From Procambarus clarkii (taxonomy: Eukaryota; Arthropoda; Malacostraca; Decapoda; Cambaridae): DNA of 64,000 bases. The position numbers and the translations under genes were made by a program. The notes beneath the pieces are model-generated. The model was not told the origin of the DNA. It searched no databases and saw only the letters and a program-made list of their open reading frames with translations. Below are positions 34,139 through 45,400 of the stretch, in pieces. The DNA is taken from positions 24,973,901 through 25,037,900 of the forward strand of contig NC_091193.1 in NCBI RefSeq assembly GCF_040958095.1. Direction: 5' to 3'. The number at the start of each line of letters is the position of its first letter. Position 1 is the first letter of the stretch.

Positions 34139-34563
34139 ACCTGGCCACCCTCATCACCTGGGGACCACCTCCACCTGGCCACCCTCATCACCTGGGGACC
34201 ACCACCACCTGGCCACCCTCATCACCTGGGGACCCCCGCCACCTATAGAACCCCTCCACATGGCGACCACCGCCACCTATAGAACCCCTCCACATGGCGA
34301 CCACCGCCACCTATAGAACCCCTCCACATGGCGACCACCGCCACCTATAGAACCCCTCCACATGGCGACCCCCGCCACCTATAGAACCCCTCCACATGGC
34401 GACCACCGCCACCTATAGAACCCCTCCACATGGCGACCCCCGCCACCTATAGAACCCCTCCACATGGCGACCCCCGCCACCTATAGAACCCCTCCACATG
34501 GCGACCACCGCCACCTATAGAACCCCTCCACATGGCGACCACCGCCACATGGCAACCTCCGCC
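34139..34563. repeat. 17-bp family array I (25 units)
   Basis: The length is exactly 25 x 17 bases. The first six units alternate ACCTGGCCACCCTCATC and ACCTGGGGACCACCTCC. The remainder alternate ACCTATAGAACCCCTCC and ACATGGCGACCACCGCC, forming a 34-base dimer. It ends in ACATGGCAACCTCCGCC. Confidence 0.95.
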
Positions 34564-35706
34564 ACCTGGCGTGTGGGGAATTTCCCAGCAGGTAAATTCA
34601 TTAAAAGGTATTGATGATATCAAGTGGACTGTATTAGGAAAAAATGGACTGTATTAAATTTCAGAACCTCTGGTGTGTGTTTCCCTTTACACATATCTTG
34701 GGGTTATTCAGTTGTAGCCGATCTACCGCTAATTGTCGATAGACAGGAAATTTGTAATAATGACTAGTAAACTAAACTACTGAGATTATTTTAAATATTT
34801 AGATGGCCTAATGTGTCTAGAAGGTTTTAACCTGAGTACAATGAGCATCGGGGTAATCAGTCAGGTATGCAGCTCGAGGCCGACGGGTTGATGTCGTCTG
34901 GGTCTCGGATGATCACCACAGTTCTGCGAAAATTTTACAACGTAACTGCTGCAAGTATTTTATCATAGATATTTCACGTTCAGTAGGATCGCTCGCGGTG
35001 TAACCGGTCATTTATCTATTTTACAATTAAAAGGCCAATTAATATGTATAACTAGATATTAGACAAACTGGGTACAAATACACTGGTAATTGGAGGTCGC
35101 AGCCGCTGTAGAACACTGTAACGGCACAGATGTCAGTGATAAATGTGGCTGCTAAGTTTGCGTCTTCACGAGGCCTGTACTAGATCAACAGTGGCTTCTC
35201 TTCAATAGACACACTACCAATTTCACCCCATTTATTAACAAGGACAGGGAGGCGTTATTTTACGAGTTATTTTATCAGTTCCAATCACAGAAAACACATT
35301 TTTCCGATTGTAATGCTGGGCAGGAAGTTCCCAAGAAAGTAAATTATATTTTATGGGTATAAAGTTTATAACGTGACTATTTCATTTGCGCTTGACTCTA
35401 CTAGTCACATCTGGTATATTTCGCCTCAGGGAGGAAGTTACTTAGTTCTATCTAAGCTTTACTTAAGTCCAGTCTAATATAAAACTTTTAAAGTATAATT
35501 AAATTGTCGACTGGAAGAATTAGGAATTCGTGAGAAATAAAGTCACATCGCCAACGTTGGCTGACGCAATACTCCTCCATGCTCTCCACGGAGCTTCTCG
35601 ACATTTCTCACTGGAAAATTAATACAGTTAGTAAGGTTAGTTTTCTGACATAACGAATTTAAATTATTATATCAGGGGATAGTAAATGGGGTGTCGGAAA
35701 TTTCCT
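34564..35706. other. AT-rich unique spacer between the two 17-bp arrays
   Basis: About 1.1 kb with no coding frame, RNA gene or repeat that I recognise. Each inner array border carries a GGAATTTCCC/GGAAATTTCC-like motif (34575 and 35697). Confidence 0.4.
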
Positions 35707-36165
35707 ACCTGGCGACCCCCTCCACCTGGTGACCCCCTCCACCTGGTGACCCCCTCTACCTGGTGACCCCCTCCACCTGGTGACCACGTCTACCTGGCGA
35801 CCACGTGTACCTGGTGACCACGTCCACCTGGCGACCACGTCCACCTGGCGACCACGTGTACCTGGCGACCACGTCCGCCTGGCGACCACGTGTACCTGGC
35901 GACCACGTGTACCTGGCGACCACGTCCGCCTGGCGACCACGTCTACCTGGCGACCACGTCTACCTGGCGACCACGTCCACCTGGCGACCACGTCTACCTG
36001 GCGACCACGTCCACCTGGCGACCACGTCTACCTGGTGACCTCCTCCACCTGGCGACCACGTCCACCTGGCGACCACGTCTACCTGGTGACCTCCTCCACC
36101 TGGCGACCACGTCCACCTGGCGACCACGTCCACCTGGCGACCACGTCCACCTGGTGACCACGTCC
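35707..36165. repeat. 17-bp family array II (27 units)
   Basis: Exactly 27 x 17 bases of ACCTGGCGACCACGTCC with variants GTCT, GTGT and GGTGACC; the first few units carry CCCCCTCC. Three units make 17 codons, so frames are open on both strands; no gene is inferred. Confidence 0.96.
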
Positions 36166-36362
36166 ACCTGAAGATTCCTTGCAGTGAAGTTAGCAGCAAA
36201 TATAGGAGCATGATAGACATATGGTTAAGGCAACTAAGTGAGAGGTCAACCGCGGGGTTTGTTCCAACACATCCCAACACCTTCCAGGTAAACCCCAACA
36301 CCATCTAAAGTTATGATTTAAAAACGACCCGAACGGTGGAGTTCACTTAATGGGCCACTTAT

Positions 36363-37911
36363 GAGCCGAGGCTCCGTGAACCTGAGGGCTTGTGAGCCGA
36401 GGCTCCCTGAACCTGAGGGCTTGTGAGCCGAGGCTCCGTGAACCTGAGGGCTTGTGAGCCGAGGCTCCGTCAACCTGAGGGCTTGTGAGCCGAGGCTCCG
36501 TGAACCTGAGGGCTTGTGAGCCGAGGCTCCGTGAACCTGAGGGCTTGTGAGCCGAGGCTCCGTGAGCCTGAGGGCTTGTGAGCCGAGGCTGCGTCAACCT
36601 GAGGGCTTGTGAGCCGAGGCTCCATCAACCTGAGGGCTTGTGAGCCGAGGCTCCGTGAACCTGAGGGCTTGTGAGCCGAGGCTCCGTGAGCCTGAGGGCT
36701 TGTGAGCCGAGGCTGCGTCAACCTGAGGGCTTGTGAGCCGAGGCTGCGTCAACCTGAGGGCTTGTGAGCCGAGGCTCCGTGAACATGAGGGCTTGTGAGC
36801 CGAGGCTCCGTGAACCTGAGGGCTTGTGAGCCGAGGCTCCGTGAACCTGAGGGCTTGTGAGCCGAGGCTCCGTCAACCTGAGGGCTTGTGAGCCGAGGCT
36901 CCGTGAACCTGAGGGCTTGTGAGCCGAGGCTCCGTGAACCTGAGGGCTTGTGAGCCGAGGCTCCGTCAACCTGAGGGCTTGTGAGCCGAGGCTCCGTGAA
37001 CCTGAGGGCTTGTGAGCCGAGGCTCCGTCAACCTGAGGGCTTGTGAGCCGAGGCTGCGTCAACCTGAGGGCTTGTGAGCCGAGGCTCCGTGAACCTGAGG
37101 GCTTGTGAGCCGAGGCTCCGTGAACCTGAGGGCTTGTGAGCCGAGGCTGCGTCAACCTGAGGGCTTGTGAGCCGAGGCTCCGTGAACCTGAGGGCTTGTG
37201 AGCCGAGGCTGCGTCAACCTGAGGGCTTGTGAGCCGAGGCTCCGTGAACCTGAGGGCTTGTGAGCCGAGGCTGCGTCAACCTGAGGGCTTGTGAGCCGAG
37301 GCTCCGTGAACCTGAGGGCTTGTGAGCCGAGGCTGCGTCAACCTGAGGGCTTGTGAGCCGAGGCTGCGTGAACCTGAGGGCTTGTGAGCCGAGGCTCCGT
37401 GAACCTGAGGGCTTGTGAGCCGAGGCTCCGTGAACCTGAGGGCTTGTGAGCCGAGGCTCCGTGAACCTGAGGGCTTGTGAGCCGAGGCTCCGTGAACCTG
37501 AGGGCTTGTGAGCCGAGGCTCCGTGAACCTGAGAGCTTGTGAGCCGAGGCTCCGTGAACCTGAGGGCTTGTGAGCCGAGGCTCCGTGAACCTGAGGGCTT
37601 GTGAGCCGAGGCTCCGTGAACCTGAGGGCTTGTGAGCCGAGGCTCCATCAACCTGAGGGCTTGTGAGCCGAGGCTGCGTCAACCTGAGGGCTTGTGAGCC
37701 GAGGCTGCGTCAACCTGAGGGCTTGTGAGCCGAGGCTGCGTCAACCTGAGGGCTTGTGAGCCGAGGCTCCGTCAACCTGAGGGCTTGTGAGCTGAGGCTG
37801 CGTCAACCTGAGGGCTTGTGAGCCGAGGCTCCGTCAACCTGAGGGCTTGTGAGCCGAGGCTCCGTGAACCTGAGAGCTTGTGAGCCGAGGCTCCGTCAAC
37901 CTGAGGGCTTG
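36363..37911. repeat. 31-bp minisatellite array (50 copies)
   Basis: The unit is 31 bases: GAGCCGAGGCTCCGTGAACC plus TGAGGGCTTGT. Main variants are CTCCGTGAA, CTCCGTCAA and CTGCGTCAA. No indels were seen. A palindromic GAGCCGAGGCTC lies in most units. As 31 is not a multiple of three, minus frames of up to 145 codons cycle through all three phases; they are not genes. Confidence 0.97.
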
Positions 37912-38154
37912 TGAGCCGCAGTGCGTGACCTTGATCTTGATATAGCACGGGTCTCCACTACAATCAATAGACGTTGTGATGTTGTTCTAAGAAACTTGGT
38001 CCTTAGCTTTAAAGGGAATAACACAAATCAATTTCTGGTTACCAAAACTTGCTTTAAAGTCTCAAGGACCTGACTGGGCGGAGTCCCTCGTCCGTCTCTT
38101 GAACCTCCAGTGTTGACGGTGACAGCTGCCGTCCCCCCCACCCGTCTATAGGTG

Positions 38155-38622
38155 CAGACACCTGACGCAGCAGACACCTGACGCAGCAGACAGTTGACGC
38201 AGCAGACACCTGACGCAGCAGACACCTGACGCAGCAGACACCTGACGCAGCAGACACCTGACGCAGCAGACACCTGACGCAGCAGACACCTGACGCAGCA
38301 GACACCTGACGCAGCAGACACCTGACGCAGCAGACAGTTGACGCAGCAGACACCTGACGCAGCAGACACCTGACGCAGCAGACACCTGACGCAGCAGACA
38401 CCTGACGCAGCAGACACCTGACGCAGCAGACACCTGACGCAGCAGACACCTGACGCAGCAGACAGTTGACGCAGCAGACACCTGACGCAGCAGACAGTTG
38501 ACGCAGCAGACCCCTGACCCATCAGACAGCTGACGCAGCAGACACCTGACGCAGCAGACACCTGACGCAGCAGACACCTGACGCAGCAGACCCCTGACCC
38601 ATCAGACAGCTGACGCAGCAGA
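38155..38622. repeat. 16-bp minisatellite array (~29 copies)
   Basis: CAGACACCTGACGCAG repeated about 29 times. A few units read CAGACAGTTGACGCAG. CCCCTGACCCAT occurs twice in the right third, about 80 bases apart, indicating a small block duplication. Confidence 0.96.
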
Positions 38623-39002
38623 CCTGTGGCCTCCAGCAGAGTGTCGGGAGACGCGTATAGGGCCAGATGTGTGTCAACACCACAACACTCTCGTGAGTCA
38701 CCAAGACATAGTGACGAGCACCACAGTAACCACACACACCCACCATGGCAGAAGGCTCCGTACGCTTGAGGCTGTGTGCGCAGCTGACACCAGCAATCAT
38801 CACACACATGAATTCGACCTGGAGCACACAGGTGTTCGCTGGTCGTCCATTGGTGCAGAGGGACGACAGTAGAGCCGGTGGACAACTGGGCGCTTTAGTC
38901 AGGCATCAGTCGCCTCACCCGATCCTTCCGCGCTCTCAACTGTTTAGAGACAATTATAGAGTGAGGTGTATCAACATGTATGCCCGTGTTTGTTCCATGT
39001 AA
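38623..39002. other. Unique spacer
   Basis: About 380 bases with no supported feature. Confidence 0.3.
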
Positions 39003-39210
39003 AGTAGTCCACTGCGGGCTCACCATAGCCCGTGCTACTTGGAACTTTTGTTCCGAGTAGCTGAATCTTTAACATCAAAAACAAAATGCATTTGAATTAC
39101 GGTTGTTGATGTTTTAGATTCACCTTCTCGGAACAAAAAGTTCCAAGTAGCACGGGCTATGGTGAGCCCGTAGTGGACTTACCTGACACAGGAGCGGGGC
39201 TGTGTGTGGT
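39003..39210. repeat. Inverted pair of R2 repeats (foldback)
   Basis: Left arm 39003-39078 and right arm 39106-39184 are reverse complements over about 75 bases (CGGGCTCACCATAGCCCGTG...AGCTGAATCT). A 27-base loop separates them, and the right copy extends to about 39210 (CACAGGAGCGGGGCTGTG). A third copy is at 20050. The pair could extrude as a hairpin. Confidence 0.75.
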
Positions 39211-39592
39211 AAATTACGGGCTCACTACAGCCTGTGTGTGAGAGGTTACAACACATGTTAGCTTAAGGGGCCCGGACAGACGAGAGTTTTCCAAATATGA
39301 AATATAGTGAAATATTAAAAAAAAAATCCCATTATTAGGCATCAGCGTCGTGAAAATTTCATCCCAGTATGTTTTAAGAAATCGATTTTTTACTAATGTT
39401 TAAAAAATAAATGCGTGCGCGACGGGCGGCAATTGGCACTGATAATAACGACAACAACACTACTTATTTACTGGCCACCAGGGCTGAAGAGATACAAGCA
39501 CCTGTCCCACACACAGAGAAGACAAGTAAGGAAGGTGTACACAGTGGATGTGCAGCTGTCGCCACCTGGAAGACCAGAGGTCACACATAATA

Positions 39593-39795
39593 ATGAGTTA
39601 CCTTACCTTGAGGTGTTTTCGGGGCATAGCGTCCCCGCGGCCCGGTCGTCGACCAGGCCTCATGGTTGCTGGACTGGTCAAGCAGTCTGTTGGACGCGGC
39701 TACTCGCAGCCTGACGTATGAATCACAGCCTGGTTGATCAGGTATCCTTTGGAGGTGTTTGTCAAGTTCTCTCTTGAACACTGTGAGGGGTCGGC
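39593..39795 (-). mobile_element. LINE-like 3' end repeat
   Basis: On the minus strand this ends GGCCTGGTCGACGACCGGGC, CGCGGGGACGCTATGCCCCG, then AACACCTCAAGGTAAGGTAA. The body (GGTTGATCAGG, CTCGCAGCCTGACGTATGA) looks like a retrotransposon 3' region without a long frame. The terminal 65 bases match the tail of the SINE at 40817-41075. Confidence 0.5.
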
Positions 39796-40606
39796 TCAAG
39801 ATAATATAGATCGCTTGGGCTCAAGATAATACAGATTGAGGCATTTTAGTCGGACAAAATAGATTAGATGTTTTACCGAGTGGATTCTACCAGTAAAGGC
39901 TACTGGGGTACATGCCGTCTTGGAACAGTGCAGATACTTCCACCGAAAACTATGCAAATTTTCAATTAACAAAAAAAATGTTACAAGCTTCATATCCCGG
40001 ATTTCCACGAGAGATGTACCAGAGCATTATAGATGGGAAGATCAATATATTACTGAATTTTTTTTTATAGGCAGGCAGAAACAGAGTAGAACATATAAGA
40101 GAGAGGAACAGTCAGATAGAACCACTGCAGGATTACAGAGGTGGAGGGGGGGGGGGAGATATCCACAAGACTGTAATACAAGTTATCAACAAGCACACAG
40201 GTACTACACCACGAGTTAGTATGTTATTATGCTGTATTTTATTATATATCATATAAATATATTGCCCAATGACAATATTCCTTATGTTGCGTTGTACGAA
40301 AAGATGACAACCCCTTTTTTTTCTCTCATTCTTTTGTTTCAATGTGGATTTTATTTTGACTTCTACATCTTGGAGAAGGTATATCCGGCACTAAGCATGT
40401 GAAGATGGAACGAGGTTGGTCAACACGTTAATCAGCCACAGGTGGCAGAAGTTGTGACTTTCATTTATTTGGCCAATTAATTTACAGATTTCAAACTCTA
40501 TTTTCTTTGTCTATATAGGTTGTATTGATGCATGAGGACCAGATGAGGTCCTTATCAGTTATATATGGGAATTACAGTTACTGCTATATATATGTTTTGG
40601 TTATAA
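39796..40606. other. Unassigned AT-rich sequence
   Basis: No gene-like frame is supported. A G-run of about a dozen bases (GGAGGGGGGGGGGGAG-like) lies near 40142-40157. Confidence 0.3.
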
Positions 40607-40715
40607 GAACATGAGAACATAATAATGAAGGTACCTGCAGGACGCTTATTGGCCCATACCAGGCACCTCCTATTTTTATCCACCCAATCTCATTCATATA
40701 TATGTCTAGCCTACT
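40607..40715 (-). mobile_element. 3' fragment of a LINE-C copy
   Basis: The minus strand matches the last coding codons and 3' untranslated region of LINE-C (GGGATTGGGTGG-like, ATGGGCCAATA, ending TATGTTCTCATGTTCTTAT). It is only about 110 bases, a severely 5'-truncated insertion. Confidence 0.7.
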
Positions 40716-40758
40716 GTTACACAGTTAAGGGGCCCAGTGTCTGTTTTACAGTTATCTC

Positions 40759-40778
40759 TAACGTATCCGGATACGTTA
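40759..40778. repeat. Perfect 20-bp palindrome
   Basis: TAACGTATCCGGATACGTTA reads identically on both strands. Related ATATCCRGATAC motifs follow at about 40780 and 40800, directly before the SINE head. Confidence 0.9.
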
Positions 40779-40816
40779 AGATATCCAGATACTGAGTTAG
40801 GATATCCGGATACGAT

Positions 40817-41075
40817 GGCGCCTGACAGCTGAGTGGACAGCGCTTCGGATTCGTAGTCCTGAGGTTCCGGGTTCGATCCCCGGTGGAGGCGGAAACAAAT
40901 GGGCAAAAAGTTTCTTTCACCCGATGCTCCTGTTACCTAGCAGTAAATAGGTACCTGGGAGTTAGACAGCTGCTACGGGCTGCTTCCTGGAGGGTGTTTA
41001 ACAAAAAGGAGGCCTGGTCGAGGACCGGGCCGCGGGGACGTTAAGCCCCGAAATCATGTCAAAATAACCTCAAGA
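40817..41075 (+). mobile_element. tRNA-derived SINE with LINE-shared tail
   Basis: The head 40817-40892 folds as a tRNA: acceptor CGCCT...AGGCG is paired, an A-box-like CAGCTGAGTGG, an anticodon loop near TTCGTAG, and a perfect B box GGTTCGATCCC. The body holds CCTAGCAGTAAATAGGTACC. The tail GGCCTGGTCGAGGACCGGGC, CGCGGGGACGTTAAGCCCCG and AACCTCAAGATAAGAT matches the LINE-like 3' end at 39593. The pol III head and LINE tail make it a typical tail-sharing SINE. Confidence 0.8.
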
Positions 41076-41079
41076 TAAG

Positions 41080-41689
41080 ATCCCTATATATTTTTTTTTT
41101 GTGGGTGGGGGGGGGATTTTTCTTGACTTCATTTCAACACATATTGACCGGCAACTTTCACATATTCCAGTACGAGTGCCAAGCAAAGTTTATTAAAACA
41201 TACTAGAAAATTAATTAATTAGAACTACCATATGCATTGTCAATAACTACAATTTCAATTATCTCTAAAACAGAAATTTCAACGTTGAGACCTGATAAAA
41301 AATGTAGTTTCTGACCGATGCTCACCATTTTTACATATTAAGAGCAATGTTTTCAGTTCTGTAACCTCCAACGATTCCTTTAGTCATAAAGCCGTAACGT
41401 TTGGAGTTATATTTTTTTACGAATAAATTTGGCACATGTTTGGATGGCCACATTGATTTTTTTTTTACAGTAAACTATTCTCTCAAACAATATTTTTATC
41501 CAAGAAACATGAACGTTATATACGCCATTCTCAGACCAACTGATAATAAAATATATAAAATAACAATTGTGACATAATAAGATTTTTATCACTAATTTGA
41601 AATAGTGATTTTTTTGTTCTATTTTTTGTGTAACTTTTTTTTGTTCATGGTATGATGTTTATTCATTACGAAAAGTTGGAGCATTTACC
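41080..41689. other. AT-rich sequence with T- and G-runs
   Basis: Poly-T then poly-G near 41090-41115; otherwise AT-rich with no supported gene. Confidence 0.3.
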
Positions 41690-42205
41690 ATGAAGATATT
41701 ATTCATAACAACATTGAGTGTGTTTGAGAGTTTCAGTGCCCCGTCACCGCGCCCCTTAACATGTGTGGTGGGAAGTGCCCCGTCACCGCGCCCCTTAACA
41801 TGTGTGGTGGGAAGTGCCCCGTCACCGCGCCCCTTAACATGTGTGGTGGGAAGTGCCCCGTCACCGCGCCCCTTAACATGTGTGGTGGGAAGTGCCCCGT
41901 CACCGCGCCCCTTAACATGTGTGGTGGGAAGTGCCCCGTCACCGCGCCCCTTAACATGTGTGGTGGGAAGTGCCCCGTCACCGCGCCCCTTAACATGTGT
42001 GGTGGGAAGTGCCCCGTCACCGCGCCCCTTAACATGTGTGGTGGGAAGTGCCCCGTCACCGCGCCCCTTAACATGTGTGGTGGGAAGTGCCCCGTCACCG
42101 CGCCCCTTAACATGTGTGGTGGGAAGTGCACACCGCCATACTGCACCTCCTCACTGCGTGCACAGTAGTAACAGGGATCACACGCAACACACGATTTTAA
42201 TTTAA
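41690..42205 (+). CDS. Possible secreted tandem-repeat protein (171 aa)
   Basis: A true ATG at 41690 opens with MKILFITTLSVFESF, a short hydrophobic signal-like segment. Ten repeats of the 13-residue SAPSPRPLTCVVG follow, then a His/Thr-rich tail ending at 42205. The layout resembles a secreted repeat precursor. Against this, the 39-base units are essentially identical at silent sites too, other frames are also open, and no splice or promoter signal is evident. I do not recognise a family. Chance fusion of a hydrophobic stretch to a young minisatellite is at least as likely. Confidence 0.2.
   Translation: MKILFITTLSVFESFSAPSPRPLTCVVGSAPSPRPLTCVVGSAPSPRPLTCVVGSAPSPRPLTCVVGSAPSPRPLTCVVGSAPSPRPLTCVVGSAPSPRPLTCVVGSAPSPRPLTCVVGSAPSPRPLTCVVGSAPSPRPLTCVVGSAHRHTAPPHCVHSSNRDHTQHTILI
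41737..42126. repeat. 39-bp array, 10 near-identical copies
   Basis: Ten head-to-tail copies of a 39-base unit (TGCCCCGTCACCGCGCCCCT plus TAACATGTGTGGTGGGAAG) with no visible difference between copies, indicating very recent expansion or active homogenisation. Confidence 0.97.
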
Positions 42206-42275
42206 ATTTAAATTAAATTTTAATTAAAATTAAATTTAAATTTCAGTTAAATTCAGTTAAATCAGTTAAATTTTC
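42196..42275. repeat. AT-rich palindromic tract
   Basis: A stretch built from TTTAAATTTAAATT and AATTTTAATTAAAATT blocks, with an internal near-perfect inverted repeat centred near 42220, then two or three AGTTAAATTC units. Confidence 0.7.
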
Positions 42276-42460
42276 ATATTCGCGTTTAGCGTGTCAGGGG
42301 TTCCATATAATTTTTTCACAGTTAAAGACCGAAATTTTTCAAAGACCATTTGCGGATAAAGTGTTCATAAAAGTTTGTTAAGACTTCTTATGAGAAAAAT
42401 AATTTCAAAGATCTTAGAAGTTTGTTAAGAGTTCTTATGGGGAAAATTCAAAACTTTTCA

Positions 42461-45400
42461 GAGACACGGAGTGGTGTCACCAAGAGACACGGAGTGGTGC
42501 CACCAAGAGACACGGGGTGGTGTCACCAAGAGACACGGAGTGGTGTCACCAAGAGACACGGGGTGGTGTCACCAAGAGACACGGGGTGGTGTCACCAAGA
42601 GACACGGGGTGGTGTCACCAAGAGACACAGGGTGGTGTCATCCAAAAGACACTGGGTGGTGTCACCAAGAGACACGGAGAGGTGTCACCAAGAGACACGG
42701 GGTGGTGTCACCAAGAGACACGGGGTGATGTCACCAAGAGACACGGAGTGGTGTCACCAAGAGACACGGAGTGGTGTCACCAAGAGACACGGGGTGGTGT
42801 CACCAAGAGACACAGGGTGGTGTCACCAAGAGACACGGGGTGGTGTCACCAAGAGACACGGGGTGGTGTCAGGCAAGAGACACGGGGTGGTGTCACCAAG
42901 AGACACGGGGTGGTGTCAGCCAAGAGACACGGGGTGGTGTCACCAAGAGACACGGGGTGGTGTCACCAAGAGACACGGGGTGGTGTCAGGTAAGAGAAAC
43001 GGGGTGGTGTCACCAAGAGACACAGGGTGGTGTCACCAAGAGACACGGAGTGGTGTCACCAAGAGACACGGGGTGGTGTCACCAAGAGACACGGGGTGGT
43101 GTCAGCCAAGAGACACGGGGTGGAGTCAGCCAAGAGACAGGGTGGTGTCAGCCAAGAGACACGGGGTGGAGTCAGCCAAGAGACACGGGGTGGAGTCAGC
43201 CAAGAGACACGGGGTGGTGTCAGCCAAGAGACACAGGGTGGTGTCAGCCAAGAGACACTGGGTGGTGTCACAAAGAGACACGGGGTGGAGTCAGCCAAGA
43301 GACACAGGGTGGAGTCAGCCAAGAGACACGGGGTGGTGTCAGCCAAGAGACGCAAGGTGGTGTCAGCCAAGAGACACAGGGTGGTGTCAGCCAAGAGACA
43401 CGGGGTGGTGTCACCAGGAGACACGGGTTGGTGTCAGCCAAGAGACACGGGGTGGTGTCAGCCAAGAGACACGGGGTGGAGTCAGCCAAGAGACACAGGG
43501 TGGTGTCAGCCATGAGACACGGGTTGGTGTCAGCCAAAAGACGCGGGGTGGTGTCAGCCAAGAGACGCGGGGTGGTGTCAGCCAAAAGACGCGGGGTGGT
43601 GTCAGCCAAGAGACGCAAGGTGGTGTCATCAAGAGACACGGGGTGGTGTCACCAAGAGACACGGGGTGGTGTCACCCAGAGACACGGGGTGGTGTCACCA
43701 AGAGACACGGGGTGGTGTCACCCAGAGACACGGGGTGGTGTCACCAAGAGACACGGGGTGGTGTCACCCAGAGACACGGGGTGGTGTCACCAAGAGACAC
43801 GGGGTGGTGTCACCAAGAGACGCGGGGTGGTGTCATCCAAAAGACACTGGGTGGTGTCACCAAGAGACACGGGGTGGTGTCACCAAGAGACACGGGGTGG
43901 TGTCATCCAAAAGACACTGGGTGGTGTCACCAAGAGACACGGGGTGGTGTCAGGCAAGAGACACTGGGTGGTGTCACCAAGAGACACGGGGTGGTGTCAG
44001 GCAAGAGACACAGGGTGGTGTCACCCAGAGACGCGGGGTGGTGTCATCCAAAAGACACTGGGTGGTGTCACAAAGAGACACGGGGTGGTGTCACCAAGAG
44101 ACACGGGGTGGTGTCAGGCAAGAGACACGGGGTGGTGTCAGGCAAGAGACACGGGGTGGTGTCATCCAAAAGACACTGGGTGGTGTCACCAAGAGACACG
44201 GGGTGGTGTCAGGCAAGAGACACGGGGTGGTGTCACCAAGAGACACGGGGTGGTGTCAGGCAAGAGACACGGGGTGGTGTCACCAAAAGACACGGGGTGG
44301 TGTCAGGCAAGAGACACGGGGTGGTGTCACCAAGAGACACGGGGTGGTGTCAGGCAAGAGACACAGGGTGGTGTCACCAAGAGACACGGGGTGGTGTCAG
44401 GCAAGAGACACGGGGTGGTGTCACCAAAAGACACGGGGTGGTGTCAGCCAAGAGACGCGGGGTGGTGTCAGCCAAGAGACACGTTGTGGTGTCACCAAAA
44501 GACACGGGGTGGTGTCAGCCAAGAGACACAGGGTGGTGTCAGACAAGAAACACGGGTTGGTGTCACCAGGAGACACGGGGTGGTGTCAGCTAAGAGACGT
44601 GGGTTGGTGTCAGCCAAGAGATACAGGGTGGTGTCAGCCAAGAGACACGGGGTGGTGTCAGCCATGAGACACGGGGTGGAGTCAGCCAAGAGACACAGGG
44701 TGGTGTCAGCCATGAGACACGGGTTGGTGTCAGCCAAGAGACACGGGGTGGTGTCAGCCAAGAGACACGGGGTGGTGTCAGCGAAGAGACACAGGGTGGT
44801 GTCAGCCATGAGACACGGGGTGGTGTCAGCCAAGAGACACGGGGTGGTGTCAGCCAAGAGACACGGGGTGGAGTCAGCCAAGAGACACAGGGTGGTGTCA
44901 GCCATGAGACACGGGTTGGTGTCAGCCAAGAGACACGGGGTGGTGTCAGCCAAGAGACACGGGGTGGTGTCAGCCAAGAGACACTGGGTGGTGTCAGCCA
45001 AGAGACACAGGGTGGTGTCAGCCATGAGACACGGGTTGGTGTCAGCCATGAGACACGGGTTGGTGTCAGCCAAGAGACACGGGGTGGTGTCAGCCATGAG
45101 ACACGGGGTGGAGTCAGCCAAGAGACACAGGGTGGTGTCAGCCATGAGACACGGGTTGGTGTCAGCCAAGAGACACGGGGTGGTGTCAGCCAAGAGACAC
45201 GGTGTGGTAACACCAAGAGACACGGGGTGGTGTCAGCCAAGAGACGCGGGGTGGTGTCAGCCAAGAGACACGGTATGGTGTCACCAAAAGACACGGGGTG
45301 GTGTCAGCCAAGAGACACGGGGTGGTGTCAGCCAAGAGACACAGGGTGGAGTCAGCCAAGAGACACGGGGTGGTGTCAGCCAAGAGACACAGGGTGGAGT

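Noticed and set aside
36343-37682. Minus-strand frames reading PRLTSPQVHGASAHKPSG
   Set aside because: The unit is 31 bases, so the peptide merely cycles through the three phases of one repeat.
40817-40892. A functional tRNA gene
   Set aside because: The A box and anticodon stem are imperfect, and the tRNA-like head continues into a SINE body and LINE-type tail.
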